64,000 nucleotides of DNA from Pohlia nutans (lineage: Eukaryota > Streptophyta > Bryopsida > Bryales > Mniaceae). Of the stretch, positions 36,616 through 47,858 are shown in pieces. Location: the NCBI GenBank assembly GCA_022496805.1, contig CM040093.1, positions 4,962,501-5,026,500 of the forward strand. The letters run 5' to 3'. The translations under genes and the position numbers were made by a program. Under the pieces are notes generated by a model that saw only the letters and a list, made by a program, of their open reading frames with translations, was not told the DNA's origin and did no database searches. How positions within the stretch are numbered: the stretch's first letter is position 1; the number at the start of each line of letters is the position of its first letter.

Positions 36616-36999
36616 CGCTATCGTTTTCTGTCCAAGATTTGTAGTAAGATAAAAGGTTTCTATGTGAAATTAAGAAAGACAATGTGCACAAAAGGTAAAT
36701 AATGTTTATTATGTGACTTGCCACCCAACCATAGAAGTGAGATTTTCTCCAATAGACAATGCTATCTCCTTCACCCACCAAGCCACACTTATAGTCCTCG
36801 TATTGTCTGTCTATATACTTAGAATATGTACAGACTAACTAGACTATTACTTTGGTGTTCTAACTAACTTGGAGTCATAGACTCTTGGTCTATCAGTTCC
36901 CTCATGAGTAACTTAATTCCAACATTCCTCCATAGTTAGAACCACCTTTAGTAGATAATAATGTAGTGCCACATTATTTACTAAAAACATAACTTAGTA

Positions 37000-37330
37000 T
37001 CACTCTAAGTCCTCTAATTTCTTCTTAAGTGACTTCATAGGCTGAACTCCTAGTTTACTCTTACAATACTCAAATTTAGCCTTTGGTAGACTTTTGGTGA
37101 ATGTATCTACCATCATTTGGTCTGTATCGAAATAGAAAAATTCCACCTCATTAGATTTAATCTTAGATCTAATGAAATGACACTTGTACTCAATGTGTTT
37201 AGTGTTTAGTGCGTCTATAAAATTCAAGATTTTTAGTTATACCTATACAACTTTGACTATCACAGTAAACTACTCCAAACCCTTTTTGGGCAAAACCCAT
37301 TTCCTAGTAGGACTCTCCGATCTTCTCTCC
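37000..37330 (-). pseudogene. Copia RNase H C-terminal fragment
   Basis: The minus strand encodes VVYCDSQSCIGITKNLEF, then HIEYKCHFIRSKI and DTFTKSLPKAKFEYCKSKLG, the conserved end of Copia RNase H. It follows the gag remnant after a few out-of-frame codons, marking the deletion junction near 37330-37360. Confidence 0.8.
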
Positions 37331-37360
37331 AATCTTCTTGTCTTGTTAGGTACATCACTT

Positions 37361-38206
37361 TTACCCTCTGGTCGCCATGTTTACCCATCTTGTCTTTGTT
37401 GTTGAACTTCTTTTTTTCTTCTCCTTGCATTTGGATACTTTATAGCCATGTTTACCACAATTGAAGCATTTACCCTTAAATGCACCAGACTTCTTAAATT
37501 GACCACCTTTTCTTACTAATAAGGCACCAAAGGTGTCTTTAGTTTCACTATAGGAAACACCCAATATTTTTTCTTCTTGTAAAATCTTACCAATAAGATA
37601 TGATAGATTCTTCTCATTTCTGTGAATGTTGGTGAAACTCAACGATGAATCTGGTAAAGAACTTAGAAGCACATTAATCTTATCTTCGTCATTGCAAATG
37701 ACTCCCACTCCTGCCAAACGATCAATCAATGATCTGAATTTGGCTATGGTACTTGTCATACTCTCAGCCTCATCCACTTTAAAAGACCAAAATTCCTTTA
37801 GTAGAAGTCTTTTCGAATGCATATCACTCATCCCATAAATGTGACAAAGTTCATTCCATGCTTCTTTAGCTGAGCTACATTGAATGATCTGATGGAGTGG
37901 TTCATCTAGGAGATAAAAGGAAATAGTAGAGAGGGCTCTTTGATCATGTTCTAACCACTTAGTCATACTCCTATCAATAACAATACCAACATTGCCTCCC
38001 CCTTCTCCACTTTCTCTTTGGACAATTCCAATTGGTGTGTCACTTACAGTGCTATTTGGCATTGGTTCTTCACCATTTACCAACTTCCACAATCCGTCCC
38101 TGTTCAAGAGATACATCATCCTCAACTTCCATGAATTGAACCCCTGACCACCAAAATTGTCCAAGAAACTAGTTCCGCTGCTAGAACTAGCCATGCTAAC
38201 TTGCAT
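37361..38206 (-). CDS. Copia Gag polyprotein (281 aa remnant)
   Basis: An open frame from MQVSMASSSSGTSFLDNFGG through FNSWKLRMMYLL (UBN2/retrotran_gag-type capsid) to a CCHC zinc knuckle, CFNCGKHGYKVSKC, near residues 249-262, followed by a Lys/Arg-rich tail. Gag packages the element RNA. The frame is open to the deletion point, but downstream pol is gone. ATG start at 38206, about 105 bp inside the 5' LTR. Confidence 0.85.
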   Translation of the reverse strand: MQVSMASSSSGTSFLDNFGGQGFNSWKLRMMYLLNRDGLWKLVNGEEPMPNSTVSDTPIGIVQRESGEGGGNVGIVIDRSMTKWLEHDQRALSTISFYLLDEPLHQIIQCSSAKEAWNELCHIYGMSDMHSKRLLLKEFWSFKVDEAESMTSTIAKFRSLIDRLAGVGVICNDEDKINVLLSSLPDSSLSFTNIHRNEKNLSYLIGKILQEEKILGVSYSETKDTFGALLVRKGGQFKKSGAFKGKCFNCGKHGYKVSKCKEKKKRSSTTKTRWVNMATRG

Positions 38207-39167
38207 TCGTCAATGCATATAACAACTTTGACATTGTGGGAACTAATCCCAAATTTAACTGTGACTTCAAATCTCTACTCTCTCGTCTAATTAACCTTGC
38301 TCTGCTACCATATTAAATTAAGAAAGACAATGTGCATAAAAGGTAAATAATGTTTATTATGTGACTTGCCACACAACCATTGAAGTGAGATCTTGTTCAA
38401 TAGACAATGTTATTTCCTTCATCCACCAAGCCACACTTATAGTCCTTGTATTGTCTGTCTATATACTTAGAATATGTACAGACTAATTAGACTATTACTT
38501 TGGTGTTCTAACTAACTTGAAGTCATAGACTCATGGTCTATCAGTTCCTTCATAAGTAACTTAATTATCCTATGAGTAACTTAGTCATAGACGTTTAGTC
38601 TATTAGTGAGTAACTTAATTACCATATGAGTAACTTAATTCCAACATTCCAAAGTACAATTGAGGTTTTGTACCTTTTCTTCTCCTAGTAAAGTAAAGGA
38701 GGTGTCATCTGCATACTGGATCATAATCTATTAGCGGCCGCGAAATGATACTAGACTTTAGTGGCTGTTTCAGTAGAAAATAATTTTAAATAATAATGCC
38801 AATTTTTTAAAAAGTTATGTTGTCAATATGCCGGAAAACCAAGAAAACAAAAATAAAGTTATGATGGAAAATCCAAAATTACAGCTAAATGAAAGGGTGG
38901 CTGCCACTTTCAAACATTCTATGAAATGTCACCAATTGTGTTTGCAGTGGTTAATAAAGTGACCATTTCTGTAAAAGAAAAAAACATCATCAACCGTGGA
39001 TGAAAGTCGAATTTACAATAATTTATATTCTAAAAAAGTCAAAATTTTAAAAATTACTATTTTTTATTACCGGACACTAAAATTTGAAATTAATTAATTA
39101 TTTGACCGAGGGGCAATGAAGCTGCCTCTAAAGTACGGTAGTTGAATACCTTGGACTCGTCCACTCT

Positions 39168-39850
39168 CTATTTCCCAGTAATCATGGTGCTCAACACCTC
39201 TACGACAACTAAAAAGAAGTAGGGTGCTAGCGGAAACCCCTGCCTAACTCCCCTCTTGATCTTGAATAGTGAGAATGGTATATCATTGACTTTCACGGAA
39301 ATGGCAATGGCCACGTCTTGGAATAAAATGGCCACCATGTGATTTAACTCCTCCGGGAAGCCCATTTTCGCCATAATCTTAAAGAAACATTCCCAGTCCA
39401 CTATGTCGTAGGCTTTTGAAAAATTCAATTTGAAGAAAAGGAGGGGTTGGTTCGATTGTTTGGCACAAGGTAGCGTTTCCCGTGTGAGAAGTAGATTGTC
39501 GAAAATAAATTTCTTTGAGAGGAATGCGGATTGGTCGAGATTGATTACCTCTATAAGAATAAGCTAAAGTCTCAGTTGCAAGGCTTTGACGTAAATTTTT
39601 TAGCCCATGTCGATCACCGTGATCGGTCTCCAGTTGGTCAACGCATACTTTGGACCGTCTTTATACATCAATGCTATTATCCCTTGTGTTACGTTCGTCG
39701 AAAGACAAGTTTGCCAAATACTCTTTTCAATCATCGGGGCAAAGTCTAATCTTAGCATGTTTCCAAAATGCTTGTAGAATTCCAAAACGATGTTGTTTGG
39801 GCGTGGTGCCTTCTATGAACTCATGTCTTCTATTGTTGCTTTGTACTTTC
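39168..39850 (-). pseudogene. LINE (non-LTR) reverse transcriptase fragment
   Basis: Minus-strand order: NNIVLEFYKHFG; IIALMYKDGPKYALTNWRPI (the NWRPI motif); DQSAFLSKKFIFDNLLLTRE; NFSKAYDIVDWECFF (the F-x-KAYD-x-V-DW motif, catalytic block A); VRQGFPLAPYFFL (RQG-PL-P block). The block with the catalytic xADD pair is missing and at least one frame break occurs near 39590, so it is a dead, truncated copy of a plant L1-type element. Confidence 0.85.
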
Positions 39851-39869
39851 CAGCCGTAAGTAGCGCTCG

Positions 39870-41037
39870 CAACTTCTCCTCATAGCTTCAGGGATTCGGT
39901 TCGACAAACAACTTAGGCTTCTTGTTCAACCTCTAATGTCATCGGCGATGGAACCTGGGCAGTGTAGAGCCATAGTCTATAACATTTTGAAAGAGAGTCC
40001 AAGCCATATAAGCAATTATGACTTCTCTATTTTATATGACCTTTCTTTTATACAAATCCCTATTTGTATGTGGCTTGGGTCCTATATTCTTGACTAAGCC
40101 CTTATACTCCAAGTTGTGAATTGACCCCACAAAGTTTGTTGAAGAATATATGTTACCCTATGGAGAAGGCAATTTTGGAAATATTTGAGCAAATTTTGGA
40201 GCTTGTCCAAAATTTGAGAATTTTTTTTACATTTTCCAAAAACTCTCAAAATTCTCCAATCTCGGAAAATGAAGAAAATTTCTTTAAAAATTGACACTTA
40301 GCAATTTTTATATAAACAATTCCAAAGTTTAGAATTTTTTAATTCAGAGGTTAGACTATACAAACCACTCTAAAAATTATACTATTTTGACACCTAAATG
40401 TTGAATTTTCTTTCCTTTTACCAACATGGGCTTCAGAATATGCAATAGGAGCATCGCCACTATGTCTTTTGAATAGACACTCTATGCACAAGTGGCGTAG
40501 CTCTAACCCTACTTGTGTCACACTACAGAGTTGCCAATAGACAAAAGTAGTCCAACAACTTCAAATGTGAGCCCGTCTTGGTAGAATGCAGGGACGAGAG
40601 CGTCGCTTCAAGCAACCTTGAACTCCACAATTATGTCTAAATCTCTTATCTGTCGACTTATTTATGTAAAATTTAACTGTAGTGGGCCCTTTTAGCTTGA
40701 TCAAAGGTAGAGAGAGTGGTATGAAGGTCTCAGATTTTGAAATATCAGCCTTGTCAAACAACATATGGCGAGTTTATGGGTGGTGACAACCTTTTAAAGG
40801 TGGCAAAAATATAGCCAAAAAGAAATTTTATTTTGAGAAAGAGCTAAATTGGAACCAAAAACTCATTCCTTTATCGCCAAAATACCGATCCATGTTGGCA
40901 TATTTTCATCCATTTGAGCAAATTCTCATTCAATTATAATGACTTCATCTGAAATCTAGATGAAAGTGCTACAATGTTTATTTCTTTGCAATAGTTAGGA
41001 TGGCCTTCCTGTGCCCCATATCGTTACTGAACATAAG
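39870..41037. other. Intergenic, no gene supported
   Basis: AT-rich, with short unassigned frames only. No terminal repeats were seen before 41038. Confidence 0.4.
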
Positions 41038-41262
41038 GTTCTTTAGCCCTTGCAAGGGTTCACTGTTTTGCTCTCAGTGCATGAAAAACAAAATATTCCA
41101 AACATGTGATTCTTGAAGCAGGGGCTACTGTGGACTTCCAACTCTCCACCATCATTCTTTAGGTAAAGAATTACGAGGCATGTCCAATCTTCCAGAATTC
41201 TCTACAGTGATTCTTGTGCAACGATTCTTATTCCTAGGTAAAGCTCACAAGGGCTAAAGAAC
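41038..41262. mobile_element. 225-bp MITE with 15-bp inverted termini
   Basis: GTTCTTTAGCCCTTG at 41038-41052 is exactly inverted at 41248-41262. The target duplication is unclear. Confidence 0.6.
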
Positions 41263-41759
41263 TAGCTCTGTATTTTACTTTCTTGCAATCGAGTCCTTTC
41301 AATTTGTGCCATTCAGTTTGTTTTTTTTTTTGTTTTTTTAATTTTAATTTTAACTGCAGAAAAATACCTGGGTGGCGATGCTCCAAGATTGCTGTTTGCA
41401 GAGAGAAGTCCTGGACTCCTGGTCATCCTGGATCATTCTTAACCCCTAAATGACATAGGGGGGTCATCCCCTCAAAAGTGCTCCAAAACGATCAAAATCT
41501 GAAAGTAATAGTTTTTTTTATATTTTTTTGAAATTTCAATTTTCAACCGTAGGATCTTACATATTAGTGTCTTATCTCGTTGTAAAAAAAAATCGTTTAA
41601 TTCCACCGTACGGATTTTGAATTATTCACATTTGAAGTTGAGATTTGGAAATTTTCTATGCTGAAATTGTCGGGCAGCTTGACTTTGGAGGCTAATAACT
41701 TCTTAGAAAAAGGTGGCAAAAAGTGCCTTTTGGTGGAATTAGATCCGCTAATGAAGTAG

Positions 41760-42047
41760 CTATTGTAATTGAAAAAAATAAATCCAAAAAAAACTTATTA
41801 TGTGTTCACTCGAGGCCTTGTAATGTGAGGCGGTACCTCTGAAGACAACAAGTTTTCCAAAAATTCTACCCCTTCCTATTGCAATTTGTGGTTGCCCAAA
41901 TGCTTGCCCATCACGGGGAAAGTTCAAAGATAATGGGCCCTTTTTCTTTCTCATAAATAGTCCCGGTCCCACCCTTTGAAAGGTTCCATGCTCCAAAATA
42001 ACGGCTGTCCTATTCTTGGCAATGGTCACTCCACATGAATAGTGCAT
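41760..42047 (-). CDS. 95-residue open frame near the left terminus, unassigned
   Basis: MHYSCGVTIAKNRTAVILEH with Gly/Arg/Lys-rich middle (IAIGRGRIFGKLVVF). Not recognised. It lies between the transposase stop and the transposon end, on the transposase strand, about 2.35 kb downstream of it. It could be a host fragment captured by the element or a chance frame. Confidence 0.25.
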   Translation of the reverse strand: MHYSCGVTIAKNRTAVILEHGTFQRVGPGLFMRKKKGPLSLNFPRDGQAFGQPQIAIGRGRIFGKLVVFRGTASHYKASSEHIISFFWIYFFQLQ

Positions 42048-43501
42048 GGCTATGAGCTAATCAAATTGCGGAATTTGAGTTGGGCTCTTAAAATTAAAAT
42101 TAATAAATTTCAACTGATTTTTCCAATATTTTATGAAGTTTGGCCATAACCAAGTGGTATGACGGTTCATTACATTCCATAAATGTGTGATTTGGAAAGG
42201 GTAAAGCCTTGTGCTTTATACAAATTTCAGTGCACTAGTGCCAACAAACAATGTGGGATATGTACAACTCCTCACTTCTTGTTATCTCTCTTAATTACCG
42301 GAAAAACTCCTTCACAAATATGCGCATAACTCAAGCATAAAAACTTCAAATCACAAAATTCTTTTTGGAGGTCAAAGGTTACTTGATTTTGCAAGTTTTT
42401 GTAGTTGAACAATACTCAAAATAAGTTAGTTTACTATGCACAATTGAGCCTCAAAATTCTGATCACAGCACATTTTCTTATCATTCAACTTGTGCACATT
42501 CTACACAACCTTACTGAAGTTTCTCCATATCTCATGCATAAACACTTCAAATCAAAAAATTCTTTTTGGAGCTGAAACATGACTTGAACTTCTAACTTTT
42601 CTTAGTTCAATTTTTTTCAAAATATGATCATTTATTATACTCAAATGTGCACCAAACCTACTCAAAAATATTGTATAGTGAGAATTCACATGGGCTTGCA
42701 ATTTCTTCTAATCCTATATCATTTGGGAGTGACTTGGATTGAATTTGATTAGAGCATCTCCACTTGCATTCTAGATATTGCATTGGCTATAGAAAATGGA
42801 TGTGCATAGGTAGATGACCAATTTGTTTGGCTTGTGACACTGAAAAATGTAACCAAGTCCAAGACCCTCAAAGTCATTCAAGCAAGTGTATCTTCTCTTT
42901 TGAATTGCACATCATGATTGCACAATCCATGCGTGGTGACTTGTGAGTGGCTCACTTACTATTTTCAAGAGCCTAATTGAGTGATGTTGGTGGAGAAGTA
43001 CATAGTGAGGTCGTACATGGTGAGGTCTAACTTTTTGGATGACTTTGAAAGTGGAAATGCAAAGTGCTAGTGGAAATGCTCTTACAAGAACAACTCTTTC
43101 TTCCTCTAAAACTTACACTTGATTATGCATGTAATATTACAAAATGTAAGAAATGGTAATTTTCTCAACAATTATCCATTTTCAAAAAATAATTTATGTG
43201 AAATTTGACTAAAACTATTTGTAATTTCCAAAACAATTCGGCACGTTCTTTTCGAATTATTTTATGCCCAAATTGCTCTTTGGTTATGGTGCTTGAATTC
43301 AAAATTGAATATTCAATATTGAATTGAACCCGGGCTCTAAAGTCCATGGATTGAGATCCTCATGATGTAGCGATATAGAAGGTGAACAACCAACACTCCT
43401 TGGCTAGAACATGAACGTTATGGAATGTGAAGTTTCTCTCCCTTCATACAAAGGTCTTCTTCGGTACAATTCATTTATTTCTCAATTGACAAAAGAGAAA
43501 T

Positions 43502-44116
43502 GGGTGAAAGCACGAAAAAGTGTACCACCTCTAACTATTATAACCATTCAACAATGCAAGGTTCAAAAATACATTATAAATTTGAATTTCGTAAAAAATT
43601 AAATAACAATAAAATAAAAACACCTATTGTTTTATAAATTCTACCAAATTTTTTTGAGAAAATGATCTTCAATAAGTAGTTATAAATTTTTTATTGACGT
43701 AGAAGTGGCCAAAATTGAAAAAGCAATTACGTACAATCAACAAAGTTGATATAAAACAAGAAAAATGTATATCAAAACATTTTTTTTTTCTACTTTCTTT
43801 TTGGACAAGGACCTCAATTCTATCATTATCTCAAAGTCATAAAAATTATATTTATGTTGAGTGTATTTAAGGCCATCAATTTTGCAACCGAGATTGGATT
43901 TAGGCATTCATTTTCAAACACTACTTTTTGTAAACTTTTTTGAAGATTTTTTTTTGAAAATTTGGGTTCAAGTACCTATAAGAATTCTAGAGGGCTTCAT
44001 GAAATTAAAACCAAAATACAATATATTTTGATATAAATTTATGGCCTTTGACCAAAACAATTATGATTTTAGTATAGCACACTAACTTTTTGGTACAGTT
44101 TTTCGTGCTTTCACCC
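43502..44116. mobile_element. MITE nested in the left arm, 25-bp inverted termini
   Basis: GGGTGAAAGCACGAAAAAGT and its inverse at the right end match at 24 of 25 bases. AAAT flanks both sides as a possible target duplication. No coding sequence. A mirror copy is at 53406-54020. Confidence 0.75.
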
Positions 44117-44396
44117 AAATATAAATAAAAAGACAACTTTATGCAAGCATTGAATACAAAACTTATGAATAAAAGTAAAAATAAAAATGTAAATAAACAT
44201 AAACATAAAAACAATTAATAAAAAAACGAACATAATGCAAACCATAAATATAAACATAAATTAATAAGCATGTATGTTTGTATTTGTGTATTTCTACATA
44301 TCTATATATTTGATCTACATGTACATATAGACCATCTATACATTGGATTACCTAACCCTAATTTCCTATTCAGATCACTAAATAGGAATTCTTGAT

Positions 44397-47300
44397 TTAA
44401 AAAGTACCTATTGGATGGTGGATTTTTTTATAACAACCACGTGTAAAACACATCCATTGAAATGAACAAAGCACACAAAAACTATTAGTGCGCTTCTTGC
44501 AAATAACACAAAGTCTACGCAAATGACTTTTCATTGGACAATGGATTCGTGGAACATCATCCACTAAAAGAGAGATGCACAACTTTTGACCCTCCCAATT
44601 CATAGTCAATGCCTTGCACATAGACATAATGAATTGGAAATGTGTCAAACTTTCTTTGCTCCGCCCTTTTGCTTCCAATATTGTTTTGTGGATAATCCAC
44701 ATATTGACAATTGTAGTGTCAATTAGGAAATGGAACAAACGATGCCACCGTTTGTGAGAACGTACTTGCGATGTGTAATTGCCTCGTAATTGATCCGCCA
44801 CGTCTACTCCCCGCATGTAAGTAGTATACTCTTTGTGGATTGGTGATGTTTGAACCATCTTTCGCACCGCTCCAACACGTCGTGGCACTTCAACAATTTC
44901 GCAAGGAAAGGCCAACGGTAACGCATGAGTAGAAATTAACAAAACAGGTTTTTTATCTTTCCACATCACGGAAGATATTTTTTGACTCTCATGCATCCGC
45001 CATTCTAGTGCACTTTGCGGAAGCTTATTGAAACTCTTTGTGTCCTTCATTATGGATGGCAAACCGATGCGGTTTGATCTAATGGTTCCTGTAGCGTAGA
45101 TTCCTTTTCTCTCCAAATCCCGAAATAATTCTACACTCGAGAAAAAGTTGTCCATGACCACCACATGGCCTCTATTTTCCAATCCACATACTAAGGACTC
45201 TACAACTTTTTGCCCTTGCTTTGATTCTCCTTGCTTTGATTTAGGGGCATCCAATGATTGGATGCTAGCCCCACAATACACATCAAAATTTGAAACATAT
45301 TTCGTAACCGAGTCGGCCAAACACCAAATTTTTAGGCCCCATTTTTGGGGCTTCTTGGGCATATATTGTCGTGCCGGACAATATGACCCCTTATACCTCA
45401 CCATCATCTCATCAATGGTGATTAGAGGCCCCACATTCCATTGTGCCATGCATTGTGATCTAATATGAGTTAGCAACCACCTCACTTTGTTCATCTTGTC
45501 ATAACCCACTGATGCCCTATCTCCACATATATCTACGGGGTTGGTAATGTGGAAGCACTTACTCAATGCATAGAACCGATTCCGTGAAAATAATTGCGAT
45601 ATAATGGGGCAATATAAAAATGGCTCTGATCGGAGCCAATAGAATCGCACATTCGGTAGTTTCTTCAAACCCATATACAAGGACACCGCAATATAAGCCT
45701 TCAACTCCGGCACATCAATAGGCTTCCAATCCTTTCCACCGCGGGTATAAAATTCTTCTACTTTTTCACCATTCTCTCCATATTTTATCAATACCAATTG
45801 TTCCGTGGCGTAGTGGTTCGTTTCTACACAAATACGACGAAGTGTGTCGCGGTCCCAAAAAGTACCAAAGAGTTGTAACATTGTCGGAATTCGGTCATAA
45901 GTTTTCTTCAAACCGGGAGTAGGACCATCAAACTCTTTTGGAGTTGGTTTCAAATTATAATTTATTTTACCCCACGTTGAATCACCATATGCTTCCCTTA
46001 TATCATTCTTGTCTACTGAAGTATGTGACCCTCTCTGCGTCTTTCCTTTGCCCTGGCTCTTCCCATGCCTTCCATGGCTCTCCTCATGTTGAAGCCCTTT
46101 TCCTCGTTGCGTCCCTTTCCTACCTGTGATTTTTTATTTCCATATCATCAAGGGAGTCCCATTGGCGATTTGAAAATTGAAACTTAAAAGATATAGCATT
46201 TTTTATGATTTACATTTTTTTTTTACTACAAATACATTGTTTTCTATAGAATTGTTGGCTATTCCCTAAATGACAAAGGGAATAAGGACAAAACCTAGAT
46301 GTGTTATAAAATGTTAATTCTTCAACTTTGATGATGTTTAGTAATTATCCGTACAATCAAACTTTCCAAAATGTTTTAGATACTCATTTCATGAATTTAG
46401 AAGCATATACCACTTAATATTCACCAACATTAAAAAAATTATTTTTAGAATTTTAAATTTGGTACAATTGGTTAAAACTAAACATTCTATTCTAAAATTT
46501 TAAAAGTAATTTTTCAAAGGAGAGAACATCATTATTTTCCCCAAATAGTAAATTTTATAACAATAGGACAATATTGACGTCTTTAGAGTTATGTGTAAAG
46601 TCCATCAAAGTTTGAAGAAGATACCACGAATTTTGCTTTATTATACTCTAACTTGTTCACTCCAAATAGTTAAAAAGTGTGGAAGATCTCGGTGGTCTAT
46701 CATTATTAGGTGTGGAAGAGGTGTGTAAAAGCTTGGTGGTCTTGAAAAGTTTTTTAGCACCAAGAAAGGAGCTAAAAAACTTTAGAAGACTACCAAGCTT
46801 TTACACACTTCTTACTCACCTAATAATGGTAGACCACTAAGATCTTTCACACCTTTTATTTATTTGGAGTGAACAAATAAGAGTATAATAAAGCAAAATT
46901 CTTTGTAGACTCTTCAAATTCAAGGTGTCTTTACAGATAACTCTTTTGTCTTTGAAACATTCTCTTCGGTGGAGTTTAACTCGGATTGACATGATTCAAA
47001 TTGTGTTGGAAAGTAGACTTGATTTCCTATTTGAAAATATTCTTTATTTATAATAAAAATATATTTTTCATCTTGGGCAACTCGTAAAAAAAGGATAGCG
47101 ACATAAAAATAATGGTCATTCAGTCATTTAGGGACTCTTCATACCAGTGATCATGGCGATGTACTTAGTTTTTTAACCCAATTTTTCTTATAGCAACAAA
47201 AGAATTCCATTTTTTAAATAGCAAATTGACGATATACATAGCCCCAGAGAAAACAAATAGGGTTTCTTACCTGGATTGATGGGGCAAGCCTTTTCAATGG

Positions 47301-47858
47301 AGTCGCGTTGAACCACCATTGAATGGCTCACCCCGTTGCTTCCCCATTCCACTGGAGAAGTTGACAGCCTGCCCCGCTTCGAGGCAACGGCCAGTCCCAC
47401 CTTCCATCTCGTCGCTGGAGCTTGTTCCTCTCTGTTGTTGCTTTGCTCTGCTTCCCTACATGTTGTTCTTGTTTTGCTTCGACGTCGATCTACTTCGATC
47501 CTGTGTTGCTCCAACTCCGATCTACTTCGATTTGCTTTACTCATGTTTCGCTTTGCATCGCTTCGGAGGAGCCTGTTTTGATCCGCTTCAGCTTCACTCT
47601 GTTTCGTTGCCACTCCATTGAGTTCCTCTTCTTCTTCATCTTCTCTGCTATTCAATTCCTCTTGTCGTTGCTCTGTTACCATCGCTGATGTTCCTCTTCT
47701 TGTTGTTCCGGCCTTTCTACCTGTTCCGTCACTGATGATCCTCTTGAGCGCCAACTCCTTTGACAATACAGTCTTCTTTGCAATTCCGGCCCTTGTCGCC
47801 GACGTCCGGCCTGTCTCGATGATTCCACAGATCTCTCTGCTTTGTTGTTCCGTCGCTA
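44397..47858 (-). CDS. piggyBac transposase, left copy (catalytic and upstream exons)
   Basis: The large exon is 46123-44397, preceded by a 1147-bp GT-AG intron and a charged exon 47858-47271. Counting a 518-residue core from KPTPKEFDG, the DDD triad is visible: Asp181 in ITIDEMM, Asp268 in VVVMDNFFSS, Asp384 in RGVDVADQ, matching Asp268/346/447 of insect piggyBac. A C-terminal Cys-rich zinc domain follows (C482-C485, C493-C496, C502-C507, H512-H513), which in piggyBac binds the transposon end. Between splice site and core is a Gly/Lys/Arg/His-rich linker (GRKGTQRGKGLQHEESHGRH). No stop or frameshift is seen. Upstream coding probably continues into the palindrome centre (47970 and beyond). 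This is the copy most likely to make a full protein. Confidence 0.9.
46577..46954. mobile_element. Fold-back element in the transposase intron (left)
   Basis: The segment is almost entirely an imperfect hairpin: GGTCTATCATTATTAGGTG and GCTTGGTGGTCTT on one side pair with CACCTAATAATGGTAGACC and AAGACTACCAAGC on the other. It extends to AGAGTTATGTGTAAAG at the outer base. It lies wholly inside the intron 46124-47270. Hairpin arms are diverged, so it predates the palindrome duplication. Confidence 0.75.

Larger units (their letters stand above)
36663..38646 (-). mobile_element. Internally deleted Copia-type LTR retrotransposon
   Basis: LTRs at 36663-36924 (3' LTR) and 38311-38646 (5' LTR) share TGTTGGAATTAAG...CTTTCTTAATTT. 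The 5' LTR is longer because TGAGTAACTTA segments were repeated inside it. Flanks TTCTA and TTCCA are a 5-bp target duplication with one mismatch. Next to the 5' LTR the minus strand reads TGGTAGCAGAGC, one base from the initiator-Met tRNA primer site used by many Copia elements. Only gag and the tail of RNase H remain between the LTRs; protease, integrase and most of reverse transcriptase are missing. It cannot move on its own. Confidence 0.85.
41443..47787 (-). repeat. Left arm of the piggyBac palindrome
   Basis: 6345 bp, the inverted copy of 49735-56079. It contains, from outside inwards, a 95-residue frame, an inserted MITE, the transposase catalytic exon, an intron with a fold-back insertion, and a charged upstream exon. 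Confidence 0.92.

Noticed and set aside
47319..47688. Ser/Leu/Cys-rich plus-strand frames opposite the charged transposase exon, mirrored at 49834-50203.
   Set aside because: They are antisense to the charged exon, whose donor site joins in phase to the catalytic exon.
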